Origin: Ignatzschineria sp. F8392
GTDB taxonomy: Bacteria; Pseudomonadota; Gammaproteobacteria; Cardiobacteriales; Wohlfahrtiimonadaceae
NCBI RefSeq assembly: GCF_002252045.1
Contig: NZ_NEFF01000003.1
Coordinates: forward strand, 124,001 to 188,000
DNA: 64,000 bases
Reading direction: 5' to 3'
In this document: positions 27,535-37,235 of the stretch, one piece after another
Position numbering within the stretch: the stretch's first letter is position 1
Layout of the letters: each line of letters opens with the position of its first letter
Notes under the pieces: model-generated
Databases searched by the model: none
What the model saw: only the letters and a program-made list of their open reading frames with translations
What the model was told of the DNA's origin: nothing
Translations under genes and position numbers: made by a program

Positions 27535-28617
27535 TTAGCGAAGCTTAATCGAAGCTAAACCGACCAATACTAGGATAAAGGTAAAGATCCAGAATCGGAC
27601 AATCACGCGCGGCTCCGGCCACCCTTTTAATTCAAAATGGTGATGAATCGGTGCCATTCTAAAGAGACGCTTTTTGCGCAACTTAAAGGATGCAACCTGT
27701 AGAATTACAGAAAGTGTCTCCATCACAAAGAGCCCACTCATAATAAAGAAGACAAGCTCTTGACGCACAATAACCGCAATGACTCCTAATACGCCCCCCA
27801 ATGAGAGCGCGCCCACATCTCCCATAAAGACCTGAGCGGGATAGGTGTTAAACCATAAAAAGCCCAAGCCCGCCCCCACAATCGCAGCACAAATTACTAA
27901 TACCTCTCCTGCGCCTTCCACATAAGGGAGCGAGAGATAATCTGCAAAGACCATATTGCCGGCAATATAAGCAAAGATCGCTAATGCCCCGCCTACCATA
28001 ATGGTCGGCATAATCGCTAAGCCATCTAAGCCATCGGTCATATTGACCGCATTACTCGCACCAACAATAACAAGATAGGTAAAAGGGATAAAGAGAATCC
28101 CTAAGGGGATCGCTAAATCTTTAAAGTAAGGGATTAAGAGATCGGTATCTGAAGGTGCTTCTGCCGTAAAGTAGAGCGCACATGAGGCAAGTAACCCTGC
28201 GGCACTGAGATAGAGATACTTCTCTTTTGCCCGCAATCCTAAGGATTGCTTCTTCACCACTTTACGATAATCATCCAGGAATCCAACTGCACCAAAACTG
28301 AGCAACACAAAGAGCACGACCCAGACATCAAAATTGGTCAGATCTGCCCATAAGAGCGTCGAGATCAGAATTCCAAAGATAATGAGGATTCCCCCCATTG
28401 TCGGCGTTCCCTGCTTAGAGAGGTGACTCTCCGGGCCATCATTACGGACAAATTGACCGATCTGCTGCTTTTGAAGATAACGAATAAAACTTGGGCCAAA
28501 ACCGATACTAAAGACAAGCGCCGTCAAGGCCGACATAATTCCGCGCATCGTGATGTATTGAAAAACACGTAGCGGCGACCAGTAATCAGCCAAGAGAGAG
28601 AGAAGCGCATACAACAT
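27535..28617 (-). CDS. mraY: Phospho-N-acetylmuramoyl-pentapeptide-transferase MraY
   Basis: A 360-residue, ten-helix membrane enzyme that links UDP-MurNAc-pentapeptide to undecaprenyl phosphate to make lipid I. Diagnostic segments: [22 protein letters not shown] (the DD motif), [17 protein letters not shown] and the [13 protein letters not shown] motif. The length equals that of E. coli MraY. It is the last gene of the dcw block here; murD, ftsW and murG, which usually follow, are missing. AAGGAT precedes the ATG by nine bases. Confidence 0.97.
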   Translation of the reverse strand: MLYALLSLLADYWSPLRVFQYITMRGIMSALTALVFSIGFGPSFIRYLQKQQIGQFVRNDGPESHLSKQGTPTMGGILIIFGILISTLLWADLTNFDVWVVLFVLLSFGAVGFLDDYRKVVKKQSLGLRAKEKYLYLSAAGLLASCALYFTAEAPSDTDLLIPYFKDLAIPLGILFIPFTYLVIVGASNAVNMTDGLDGLAIMPTIMVGGALAIFAYIAGNMVFADYLSLPYVEGAGEVLVICAAIVGAGLGFLWFNTYPAQVFMGDVGALSLGGVLGVIAVIVRQELVFFIMSGLFVMETLSVILQVASFKLRKKRLFRMAPIHHHFELKGWPEPRVIVRFWIFTFILVLVGLASIKLR

Positions 28618-28670
28618 AGTGGTGAATCCTTTAAACGAACTATTCTAATGAAGTAGTGAGTGGAGTGTAA

Positions 28671-28751
28671 CTTGAGTTACTATTTGAGTTACTATTTGAG
28701 TTACTATTTGAGTTACTATTTGAGTTACTATTTGAGTTACTATTTGAATTT
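28671..28751 (-). repeat. 12-bp tandem repeat in the mraY leader
   Basis: Five exact copies of TATTTGAGTTAC (28681-28740) are flanked by partial copies on both sides. The following bases to about 28830 are degenerate relatives (TTAATTGAGTTA and similar). They lie between murF and mraY, 54 bp upstream of the mraY start. Copy number is likely to vary by slippage. Confidence 0.85.
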
Positions 28752-28885
28752 CTAATTGGGTTTTTAATTGAGTTATTAGTTAGGCTCTTAATTGAATGAT
28801 TAATTGAGCTCTTAATTGAGTTATCAATCGAAGGATAAGTTCAACTCTTCTAGCATGATTCATGGTTCCATGAGTCATTATGCAA

Positions 28886-30247
28886 TTACTCATCATCGCG
28901 ATACTCACGCTCCCGGAGAAGCGCTTCATAAAAGTATTGCATATTCATGCTATTAGAACCTTTTAGAAGTATCGTTAAGAGCGTTGAGTCCTCATAAGTT
29001 GCAATCGCCTCTTTAAGCGTATCAAGCAATGATTGATGATCGGGAAAACTGATAGCGCCATCGCCAAAACCTTCAACACTTGCCTTAGTCAATTCCCCTA
29101 AGGCAAAGAGCTGGCTAAAACCTGCCTCTTTCGCATAGTGGCCACATTCACGATGGATTGCGATCTCCTCTTTTCCTAATTCTCGCATATCCCCTAAAAC
29201 TAACCAGCGAACGCCGGCATTACAGGCATCAATTCCTGCTTTTAAGGAGTTAGGATTTGCATTGTAGGCATCGTTGACTAGTTGCACATTCTCTTTGAGC
29301 TTCACAACTTGTAATCGCCCTTGAACAGCTTCTAAGCGCTCAAGCCCTTTCTGAATCGTGGTGATCGACTCGCCGGCGGCAACTGCAGCGGCAGAGGCGG
29401 CTAAGGCATTGAGAATATTGTGGCGTCCTAACAATTTTAATTCGATCTTCCGCTTCTCATTGAGGGGTTTTAACTCTAACTCAAAAGAGCGTCCTTCAAT
29501 CTGATGCGCCATCACATCGGCGGTCGATTTAATACCAAATGTGAGACTCTTAAAATCGATCACATCTTGTAGCCACTTCTCCGCAAACGCATCATCGGCA
29601 TTGATAATTGCCGTTCCCTCTTTCGCAAGACCTAAAAAGATCTCCGCCTTTGCTTCAGCAACACCTTCAAGAGAGCCAAATCCCTCCAGATGACAAGCAC
29701 CGGCGTTATTTAAGATCGCAATATCAGGCTTTACAATCTTTGTTAAATACTCAATCTCATGAGGATGATTCGCCCCCATCTCGATCACGGCATGCGTATG
29801 ATGTTTATTGAGGCGAAGTAGCATCAATGGACAACCAACATGATTATTGTAGTTGCTCTCCGTTGCTAAAACATCGTGGTTCAGTGAGAGGATCGAGGTG
29901 ATCATCTCTTTCAGTGTGGTCTTACCATTCGATCCCGTTAAGGCGATCATCGTTCCTTGCCACTCTTTACGCCAAGCTTTGGCAATTTTCCCTAAAGCTT
30001 TTTGGCTATCTTTAACAACAATCTGTGCAATCTGTGCGGAGGGGACAAAGCGCTCAACAACGGCACCAATCGCCCCATTGAGTTCAGCGCTCTCTAAATA
30101 ATCGTGAGCATCAAAGCGATCCCCTTTCCATGCAAAAAAGAGCTCACCCGGCTTGAGTTTACGCGTATCACTTGCGCCTCCAAAGAAGTAGGCATCCTGC
30201 CCGATCAGCTCACCATTCATAATTTTAGCGGCATCAGATAGCTTCAT
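28886..30247 (-). CDS. murF: UDP-MurNAc-tripeptide:D-Ala-D-Ala ligase MurF
   Basis: A 453-residue Mur ligase that adds D-Ala-D-Ala to UDP-MurNAc-tripeptide. ATP-binding LTGSNGKTTLKEM, the central-domain HAVIEMGANHPHEI and the C-terminal VNDAYNANPNSLKAG are typical of MurF. The start codon overlaps the end of murE by 14 bp, indicating translational coupling. It acts in the cytoplasm before MraY, whose gene is next but 268 bp away across a repeat-rich spacer. Confidence 0.97.
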   Translation of the reverse strand: MKLSDAAKIMNGELIGQDAYFFGGASDTRKLKPGELFFAWKGDRFDAHDYLESAELNGAIGAVVERFVPSAQIAQIVVKDSQKALGKIAKAWRKEWQGTMIALTGSNGKTTLKEMITSILSLNHDVLATESNYNNHVGCPLMLLRLNKHHTHAVIEMGANHPHEIEYLTKIVKPDIAILNNAGACHLEGFGSLEGVAEAKAEIFLGLAKEGTAIINADDAFAEKWLQDVIDFKSLTFGIKSTADVMAHQIEGRSFELELKPLNEKRKIELKLLGRHNILNALAASAAAVAAGESITTIQKGLERLEAVQGRLQVVKLKENVQLVNDAYNANPNSLKAGIDACNAGVRWLVLGDMRELGKEEIAIHRECGHYAKEAGFSQLFALGELTKASVEGFGDGAISFPDHQSLLDTLKEAIATYEDSTLLTILLKGSNSMNMQYFYEALLREREYRDDE

Positions 30248-31769
30248 ACGATAACTCCTCGTTATTCTTCTCTACTTCAGCAAAGTCGGAGAAATAGATC
30301 TCTCTATCTCCTAAAATTTGGTAATCTTCATGCCCTTTTCCGGCAATCAGAATAATATCGCCCGGCGCACTTCTCTGAATTGCAGTTGCAATTGCGGCCG
30401 CTCGATCTGCTTCAATCAATATATTTTCACTTGTAGGATCGCTCAATCCCGCCTGAATATCCTCAATAATTGCCATCGGCTCTTCGAAGCGAGGATTATC
30501 ACTCGTGATAATGATCTTATCGGCATGCGCCTCTGCAATCGCCGCCATCAATGGCCGTTTTCCTTTATCACGATTGCCGCCACAACCAAAAACTACAGAG
30601 AGCGAACCCTCATCGAGATGATCTCTTAAGGAGATAAGCGCCTGCTTTAACGCATTGGGTTTATGGGCATAATCGACAACTGCAACCGCCCCATTTTTAA
30701 GATGGAGCATCTCCATACGCCCTTTTACATGGGTAATATGGGGAATAATCTCCACAACCCACTCAATACGGAGACGAAATGAGAGAAGAACCGCGATCGC
30801 TGCTACTAAGTTATAGGCATTAAAAGCGCCATAGAGCGGACTTGCAATCGGGTAAGCCGCGCCCTCAAAGTTGAGCGTAAAGCGCAGCCCTTCCGCATGA
30901 AGCTCTAGATTCTCAATATGGAGGTAGCGAGGATCATCAACAGGTTTCGTCCCAAAAGGGAAGAGTCGCACCTCAGGACGTTCCTGCTTTAAGCGCTGAT
31001 AGAGTGTCGCTCCAAAGGGATCATCGAGATTGATAACACTATTTTTTTGAGGATACTCTAAAAAGAGGCGAGCCTTTGCAGCACCATAAGCCTCTAATGT
31101 GCCGTGATAATCGAGGTGATCACGATTGAGATTGGTAAAGACAGTGGTCTCAAAAGTTAATCCCTCTACCCGCTTCTGATCGAGCGCATGTGAGGTAACC
31201 TCAAGCGCGATCGGCAAGCGCCCATCGATCAAGACACGAACATTATCATTCTGATCGATCTCTGCGAGAGATTGATAGAGCGCTAAAAGGTCGGGCGTTG
31301 TATGGGTATTCTCCTTTAAATTATGGAGAAAGCCGATGCCATTTGTTCCGATTAAACCACAATCGATATTGAGTGCTTCAAACGCTTTCACAATAAATTG
31401 GGTCACCGATGTTTTTCCCTCAGTGCCGGTCACACCGATTAGTGCAAGCCGTGCTTGTAACTCTTCGTAGTAGCGAAAGGTGAGAAGACGCATCAATTGA
31501 TCGACCGATGCCACTTTAAAGGCGGGAATCGTTGTGGGATGAGGGATCGTTCCGTGAGGATCTTCATAAAAAATCGCAGCAACACCGATCGTTTCAAGTG
31601 CCGGGAGATAATCGAGGCCGTGACTGCTCTCCCCCTGCTTTGCAAAAAAGAGATCACCCTCTGCGGCATAACGGCTATCCGATGCCAAACCAGCAATCTC
31701 AAGGGTTAAGAACTCGGCAGGAATATCCCCGATGATGTTGGTTTCTTCTAAAAGTGCTGCTAATTTCAT
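30234..31769 (-). CDS. murE: UDP-MurNAc-L-Ala-D-Glu:meso-DAP ligase MurE
   Basis: A 511-residue Mur ligase. ATP loop GVTGTEGKTSVTQF, TTPDLLALYQ (UDP-MurNAc side) and the amino-acid motif SDNPRFEEP. The DNPR form indicates meso-diaminopimelate rather than lysine, so the organism has Gram-negative-type peptidoglycan. The gene lies between ftsI (86 bp upstream) and murF (overlapping). The 31780-31830 leader contains repeats of CACTGCTACTT. Confidence 0.97.
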   Translation of the reverse strand: MKLAALLEETNIIGDIPAEFLTLEIAGLASDSRYAAEGDLFFAKQGESSHGLDYLPALETIGVAAIFYEDPHGTIPHPTTIPAFKVASVDQLMRLLTFRYYEELQARLALIGVTGTEGKTSVTQFIVKAFEALNIDCGLIGTNGIGFLHNLKENTHTTPDLLALYQSLAEIDQNDNVRVLIDGRLPIALEVTSHALDQKRVEGLTFETTVFTNLNRDHLDYHGTLEAYGAAKARLFLEYPQKNSVINLDDPFGATLYQRLKQERPEVRLFPFGTKPVDDPRYLHIENLELHAEGLRFTLNFEGAAYPIASPLYGAFNAYNLVAAIAVLLSFRLRIEWVVEIIPHITHVKGRMEMLHLKNGAVAVVDYAHKPNALKQALISLRDHLDEGSLSVVFGCGGNRDKGKRPLMAAIAEAHADKIIITSDNPRFEEPMAIIEDIQAGLSDPTSENILIEADRAAAIATAIQRSAPGDIILIAGKGHEDYQILGDREIYFSDFAEVEKNNEELSYEAI

Positions 31770-31855
31770 CCATCACTCCTCTGCTTAAAATTCACTGCTA
31801 CTTCACTGCTACTTCACTACTATGCAACTGCTAAGATCGCTCTTCACCCCTCGCC

Positions 31856-33580
31856 CTACTTCGCAATGAGCTTAATATTGGGCTCATCGAGCAATGCATC
31901 AGGTTTAGTTCCCATAATTCTTAAGGTGCTGCGCATCACATCACTAAAGATGGGCGCCGCTACTAAACCACCGTAATAACCATCTTTTCGAGGCTCATCA
32001 ATCATCACTGCCACAACATATTGAGGATCGGAGATCGGTGCGACACCCACAAAGAAGCTACGATGGTGCGTACTACTATATTTACCATTGACGATTTTAC
32101 GAATCGTTCCCGATTTTCCACCTACTCTAAAGTTAGGTACACGCGCACGCCAACCGCCGGCTCCTTTCGATTTATCTGTTGCGGCTTCCAACATTAAGAG
32201 AACCTCGCCTGTAACGCGAGGGCTAAAGACCTCAACCGTTTCAGGATAGTAATCATTCTTCACAATACGAAGGGGTCGATATTGCCCCTCATTACCGAAG
32301 ACGGTATACATCTGCGCTAATTTTAAGGTATTGACACTGATGCCATAACCATATGCTTTTGTGGCATATTCAAAGGGATCGACTTGCCAACGACGAAGGG
32401 GACCGAGTCGCCCCGCCTCTTCACCGGTTAAGCGCAATTGGCTCTTTTGACCGATACCGATTTTGTCATAGATATTGTAGAGAATTGAGGGTTCAAGTGT
32501 CTCGGCAATGCGTACAACACCGATGTTACTCGACTTCATCAAGACCGTCGTGACATCCATTGAATCTGAAGAGGAGACATCGCGAATCACATTTTTACCC
32601 ACGCGATAACCACCACGCCCTGTCTTTACAATCGAATTGGGGCGCCATTTACCAGATTCTAAACCTGCGGCAACGACAAAGGGTTTAATGGTCGACCCCG
32701 GCTCAAAGATATCGGTAATGACCCGATTTTTCAGAAGCTCTGCTCGGCGTTCATCTAAACGATTGGGGTTTCCTGCGGGTTGATTCACCATCGCGAGGAT
32801 ATCCCCTGTTCGCATATCAGCAACAATCACTGCGCCGGCAACCGCTTCATGCTTAATCATACCTGTCTTCAATGCGCGATAAGCAGAGATCTGAATACGG
32901 CGATCGATCGTCAAGGTGAGATCTTTACTCTCACGGAAATTATCCATATCGATAATCTCCTCGCGCTCGATCACACGCCCTTTCGCATCTTTTAAGATTC
33001 GCGTTGTTGTATCATCCCCTTTAAGCCAATCTTGATAGGAGAGTTCTAACCCTTCGATCCCATCATCATCAATATTGGTAAACCCTAAAAGGTGAGAGGT
33101 GATCTCCGCATCGGGATAGTAGCGTTTATACTCCACCTGATCGTAGACCCCGGGGATTTTAAGATCCATTAAGACTTGTGCTTCATGGGGAGGAAGTTGA
33201 CGCTTTAGCCAGTAGAATCGTGATTTTTGACGAGAGAGGATGAGCTGTTTAATCTCCTCTTCGGAGCGCCCTAAAAAGTAGGCCAGCTTAGGAATTTCAT
33301 GGAGGTTTTGACTTAAGATACTCGGATCGATCCAGATGGAGCGAACCTCAGTTGAGAGTGCAATCGGCTCTCCATTTCGATCATAGATGGTGCCACGAAC
33401 AGCAGGATTCTTTACATGGCGAACAAAACGATTATCCCCCTGCTCTAAGAGGAAGTCAGTCATATAATATTGAAGATAGAGGGCTCTCGCTACAACGGCA
33501 AACGCTATAAGTGTAAAAATCCCTAAGACGAATATTTTCCGCCAATTACGCTTCTTTAGCGATTTCAATACGCTCTTCAT
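31856..33580 (-). CDS. ftsI: Septal peptidoglycan transpeptidase PBP3 (FtsI)
   Basis: A 574-residue class B penicillin-binding protein, the divisome D,D-transpeptidase. There is one N-terminal membrane helix (about 16-36), then a pedestal domain beginning RGTIYDRNG. Catalytic motifs: STIK (S296-K299), SSN (350-352) and KSGT (488-491, in place of the usual KTGT; Ser at this position is common in FtsI). The gene stands between ftsL (291 bp upstream, an unusually long gap for this cluster) and murE. Confidence 0.97.
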   Translation of the reverse strand: MKSVLKSLKKRNWRKIFVLGIFTLIAFAVVARALYLQYYMTDFLLEQGDNRFVRHVKNPAVRGTIYDRNGEPIALSTEVRSIWIDPSILSQNLHEIPKLAYFLGRSEEEIKQLILSRQKSRFYWLKRQLPPHEAQVLMDLKIPGVYDQVEYKRYYPDAEITSHLLGFTNIDDDGIEGLELSYQDWLKGDDTTTRILKDAKGRVIEREEIIDMDNFRESKDLTLTIDRRIQISAYRALKTGMIKHEAVAGAVIVADMRTGDILAMVNQPAGNPNRLDERRAELLKNRVITDIFEPGSTIKPFVVAAGLESGKWRPNSIVKTGRGGYRVGKNVIRDVSSSDSMDVTTVLMKSSNIGVVRIAETLEPSILYNIYDKIGIGQKSQLRLTGEEAGRLGPLRRWQVDPFEYATKAYGYGISVNTLKLAQMYTVFGNEGQYRPLRIVKNDYYPETVEVFSPRVTGEVLLMLEAATDKSKGAGGWRARVPNFRVGGKSGTIRKIVNGKYSSTHHRSFFVGVAPISDPQYVVAVMIDEPRKDGYYGGLVAAPIFSDVMRSTLRIMGTKPDALLDEPNIKLIAK

Positions 33581-33871
33581 TCGTTCTCTTTTACTCGCTT
33601 TTTTTATGCTCTATTTTAAGTTGTATCGATCTAGATCTGATGCCTGATGTCTGATGCCTGATGTCTATCGAGTGAGGAGTATTTTTCATAGAGTTTATAA
33701 TATAATTTATAACAAAAACTCACAATAAAACTCATATTTTAACATCCACAATAGTATATTTACAACAGTAATACCCTACTCACCTATTCACAATGAGATA
33801 TTTACATTATAAAAAACAGAATAGAAAGACCGGCACACAAAGCGCCGGTAACTTCCTCACTATCATGATAC

Positions 33872-34192
33872 TTATTGTGCATTAACCCCTTTAGGGTCAA
33901 GTCCAACATATTTCACATCGGTATTGGTCTCAATCACATAGACAATAGCGCTCTCATCAGGAACTACCATCTTCAACTGCTCTCTTGTCTCGCTATCGAG
34001 AAGCGCTTCTGTAATTAACATGCTCTCTTCTAACTGCAAGCGACCATACTCTTCACGTAGCGCGATATTCTCCCGCTCGATCTTATCGATCTCATTCCAC
34101 AGTCTGTAGCTCTGTTGAATCGTCACTGAACGATAGATGCCCAATGCAACAACCCCAACCATAACTGCAATAATTAACTTATCTACTCTCAT
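33872..34192 (-). CDS. ftsL: Cell division protein FtsL
   Basis: A 106-residue bitopic protein: a short N-terminus, one membrane helix (about 5-25), then a periplasmic coiled coil rich in Glu/Leu (about 33-60). Position, between rsmH (4-bp ATGA overlap) and ftsI, and architecture identify it as FtsL, the FtsQLB component that activates FtsWI. Sequence conservation of FtsL is low, so context carries most of the weight. Confidence 0.9.
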   Translation of the reverse strand: MRVDKLIIAVMVGVVALGIYRSVTIQQSYRLWNEIDKIERENIALREEYGRLQLEESMLITEALLDSETREQLKMVVPDESAIVYVIETNTDVKYVGLDPKGVNAQ

Positions 34193-35124
34193 AGAACCCT
34201 CTCTGCAATCCGCAAGATTGCACTTCTAGAACGCACATTTGCCCGGCACTCTTCATCGCTTGCTTTAATTGGTTTCCCAATCACTTTCAGCGCCGGTTTA
34301 CCTGTACTAATTAAGACAGGAAGATCTGGATAGAGATCTTTCACTCTCGATTGATCCCGCATAAAGTGTTTTACAATTCGATCCTCAAGGGAGTGGAAGC
34401 TAATAACGGCTAACCTTCCCTCATGACCTAATATCTCCACTGATTGGGCTAATGCAGCTTCTAACTGCTCAAGCTCTCCATTAACTGCGATACGGATTGC
34501 TTGAAAAACCCGCGTTGCCGGATGAATACGCCCCTCTTTAAAGGGCATTGCATCACTAATAATATTGGCAAGCTGTAATGTTGTTGTGATGGGCGTTTCT
34601 GCTCTCTCTCGCTCAATTGCTCGGGCGATTCGATGGGAGAAACGCTCTTCACCATATTTCTTAAAGACTTCGGTCATCTCTTCCACGCTTGTTTGGGCCA
34701 CCCAAACTTCGGCGCTTAGCTCTGCTTTTTGGTCCATACGCATATCTAAAGGCCCCTCTTTCATAAAGCTAAAACCACGTTCTGCCTCATCAAGTTGGGG
34801 GGATGAAACGCCAATATCCATTAAGATACCGTCAACCTCTGAGATTCCGATCGATTCTATAAGCGCCGCTATATTTCCCATCTCTCCGCGTAGAAAACGA
34901 AAATTCTCATATTGCGAGAAATGCTCATTGGCATAAGCCTGTGCTGTTAAATCTCTATCGATGCCGATTAACAACCCTTCACTGCTCAGATGTTTTAAGA
35001 TCTCACGGGAATGTCCTCCGCGCCCAAAAGTAGCATCTACATAGACTCCATTGGGTTTAATATTGAGTGCAGTGATCGACTCTTCTAAAAGAACCGAAAT
35101 ATGTTTATCCGTTGGGTTGCTCAC
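34189..35124 (-). CDS. rsmH: 16S rRNA m4C1402 methyltransferase RsmH
   Basis: A protein of about 311 residues that N4-methylates C1402 of 16S rRNA using SAM. Seen: HISVLLEESITAL, the SAM-site DATFGRGGHS, LMDIGVSSPQLDEAERGFSF, and LAVISFHSLEDRIVK. The start chosen is GTG 35124, which has AAGGA about six bases ahead; ATG 35130 touches that Shine-Dalgarno site, and the longer frame to GTG 35205 has none. The resulting length is close to E. coli RsmH. It is first in the dcw block; mraZ, normally upstream, is replaced by a repeat array. Confidence 0.95.
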   Translation of the reverse strand: MSNPTDKHISVLLEESITALNIKPNGVYVDATFGRGGHSREILKHLSSEGLLIGIDRDLTAQAYANEHFSQYENFRFLRGEMGNIAALIESIGISEVDGILMDIGVSSPQLDEAERGFSFMKEGPLDMRMDQKAELSAEVWVAQTSVEEMTEVFKKYGEERFSHRIARAIERERAETPITTTLQLANIISDAMPFKEGRIHPATRVFQAIRIAVNGELEQLEAALAQSVEILGHEGRLAVISFHSLEDRIVKHFMRDQSRVKDLYPDLPVLISTGKPALKVIGKPIKASDEECRANVRSRSAILRIAERVL

Positions 35125-35317
35125 GATCATCCTTATATCTCTATCATTAGAGCAAATATTACACTTTCTATAAAATATTTTCCACTTTTCGCCACTTTTC
35201 TCCACTATTTTGTTTTTATGTCAATATTTGTCGGTCTTAATCTGCTCTTTTCCAAATAAAATAGCGCTCTCCACGCAACTTAAGTTCATCTAAAAATAGA
35301 TATGATTTTGATAATAA

Positions 35318-35827
35318 AATGCCGGCGATTTGGAATTAATTATTTTCTATCGGCGTGGGATTTGTGGAAGCACGCGATAGTGAGGACCGGCAGCGTTCGG
35401 CCTATTTTTATAAATGATTCTTAAGAGAGGTTGTTGAATGGCGGGAGCTGACTATTTCATTCTTTTTACAACTGCATGCCCGCCTACTGGCATCTTTGAT
35501 GCCTACTGCCGGCGCGGAATTTGTGGAAGCACGCGATAGTGAGGGCCGGCAACCTTCGGCCTATTTTTTATAAATGATTCTTAAGAGAGGCTGTTGAATG
35601 GCGGGAGCCGACCATTTCATTCTTTTTACCGGCATATGCCCGCCTATTGGCATCTTTGATGCCTACTGCCGGCGCGGAATTTGTGGAAGCACACGATAGT
35701 GAGGACCGGCAGCGTTCAGCCTATTTTTTATAAATGATTCTTAAGAGAGGCTGTTGAATAGCGGGAGCTGACCATTTCATTCTTTTTACCGGGATATGCC
35801 CACCTATTAGCATCTTTGACGCCGAAT
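35318..35827 (-). repeat. Dispersed palindromic repeat, locus 3 (about three 160-bp short-form units)
   Basis: Units recur at 35351, 35510 and 35670 (period 159-160). Each has an outer palindrome CTGCCGG...CCGGCAG around GGAATTTGTGGAAGCACGCG, then TTATAAATGATTCTTAAGAG, a second palindrome GGCGGG...CCCGCC, and a small hairpin GGCATC-TTT-GATGCC. It reads in the opposite sense to the 19.5-kb array and lacks the 137-bp insert. It lies between the pilin-like gene and rsmH, ending at the pilin-like stop codon. Confidence 0.9.
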
Positions 35828-36274
35828 CTATCGACGACATTGTAAAGGGGTGATCGGCATCGGGAGATCTCCTCCACGGCACTCCACATTTCCCCGCGTT
35901 AATTGGTCGAGGGAGTTAAATGAGAGCTGTAATGTCCTATTCGGAAGATTGATCAACATTGGAGAGAAAGTTACCTCAAGATAATTTCCCGGATAGATAA
36001 TAATGTCCGCAATATTGGAGGTACGCTCTGCTAAAAAGGCATTTGAGACAGCAAGAGGCGTTGTCATCTGCTCAATCGTCAAACTCAGCGCGACCTCTGA
36101 TATTAAGGTCTTCGCCTCCTCTAATGCTTGGTCAATACGACGACGCTCCATAATGTCACGCGCAATAATCGCCACTAAAGCCAAAACAATTAGCCCTAAA
36201 ATTAGGGTGATCATCCATTCAGGTTTTACTCTACGCAATAGCAATGTCTTCACAATTAACGGCTCTATTATCAA
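35828..36274 (-). CDS. Pilin-like protein without a canonical leader
   Basis: An ORF of 148 residues. A hydrophobic helix (MITLILGLIVLALVAIIARDI, about 21-41) is followed by an amphipathic stretch rich in Glu/Ala and a globular part ending in a Cys-flanked loop (C137...C146), the layout of a type IV pilin or pseudopilin. The G-FTLxE processing site expected before the helix is not present; PEW stands there instead. It is next to a canonical pilin gene on the same strand, 173 bp away. It could be a degenerate paralogue or an inner-membrane accessory protein. The real start may be M21. Confidence 0.5.
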   Translation of the reverse strand: MIIEPLIVKTLLLRRVKPEWMITLILGLIVLALVAIIARDIMERRRIDQALEEAKTLISEVALSLTIEQMTTPLAVSNAFLAERTSNIADIIIYPGNYLEVTFSPMLINLPNRTLQLSFNSLDQLTRGNVECRGGDLPMPITPLQCRR

Positions 36275-36447
36275 AAATGATCAACACAATAAAAGAGATA
36301 ACCGATCAAAAATAATCACTATTCTCGATCGGTTGCCAATATCATTTCTCTCAATCCCTACTCTTAAAAGGCGAGCTATTTCTCACCTATTAGGGAGATT
36401 TAAGAAGAATTATATCATACCCCTAACGCAATGCCTCAGAGAAGATA

Positions 36448-36885
36448 TTATTGAGGAAGACACTCTTTCGGAAGATGATCTTTCGCAATATTGTCACTCT
36501 GACATTGCCAATAAATCGATCCGCCTCTACTCTCTGCCGTTAAGAGCAATTTTGCCGAATCGCCCCCTTCTCGACGAATCTCATCATTGTAAGTAATAGT
36601 GATCTGATTCCCATCAAGCGCGATCGATTCCACACTATTCCCTCGATAACTCTCCGCTTTGTCTAATCCTAAGAGATCATGAGCATTCTCTTTTGGCCAA
36701 TCCCCATTGAGAGCATAGTAGAGCTCAGCCTCTAGTTGAATACCTTTTGCTAAAGTGAGACCTTCTGTAATCTTTGCTCGTTGCAGGTAGTTACTGTAGA
36801 CCGGAATCGCAATCATACTAATGGTCGCAATTAAAGCTAACACAATTAGAAGCTCCATCAGGGTAAAACCGCCCTCTGCCATCAT
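36448..36885 (-). CDS. Type IV pilin (major or minor pilin, PilA-like)
   Basis: A 145-residue prepilin. The leader MMAEGG is followed by the PilD cleavage and methylation motif FTLMELL with glutamate at +5, then a hydrophobic alpha1 helix LIVLALIATISMIAIPVYSNYLQRAK. A C-terminal disulfide loop is likely (C near 128 and C near 143). The start at 36885 gives a normal short leader with GGAAG about six bases ahead; the open frame extends 46 codons further upstream but would give an abnormal leader. The assembly genes pilC and pilD lie 9-11 kb to the right and pilB at the right edge. Confidence 0.82.
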   Translation of the reverse strand: MMAEGGFTLMELLIVLALIATISMIAIPVYSNYLQRAKITEGLTLAKGIQLEAELYYALNGDWPKENAHDLLGLDKAESYRGNSVESIALDGNQITITYNDEIRREGGDSAKLLLTAESRGGSIYWQCQSDNIAKDHLPKECLPQ

Positions 36886-37235
36886 GCGATCTTCCACCAT
36901 ACAATCTTCTCTCGATCGTCCCTCAATGGTCTGCCTCTCTTCCGGTGAACCCACAATCGCCTCCGCTACAAAAGTCACGCAGGATAAAAACCATTCTCTA
37001 AAAAAGTTGATCATCGATCTCATGTAACCTCCTACTATTTTCTAGCGCTTTTCAATAAGATCGCCCCTAAAAGTAGTACAATAGATCCATTTACGGTGAA
37101 GGGTAAGATGCCGGAAGAAAAATCTCCCATTGAGCCGATCAACTGCTGATTCTCAGCTCATAGTAGAGATAGCCAACCAAAAAACCAATAGGTCAAAGCA
37201 TCGAAGAATATAACTTGTTTAGGAGCGTAGAAGCG

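Noticed and set aside
28671-28751. CRISPR-like repeats upstream of mraY
   Set aside because: A 12-bp unit with no spacers is a simple tandem repeat.
35125-35205. Longer RsmH starting at GTG 35205
   Set aside because: No ribosome-binding site, not family-like, and GTG 35124 with AAGGA gives the normal length.
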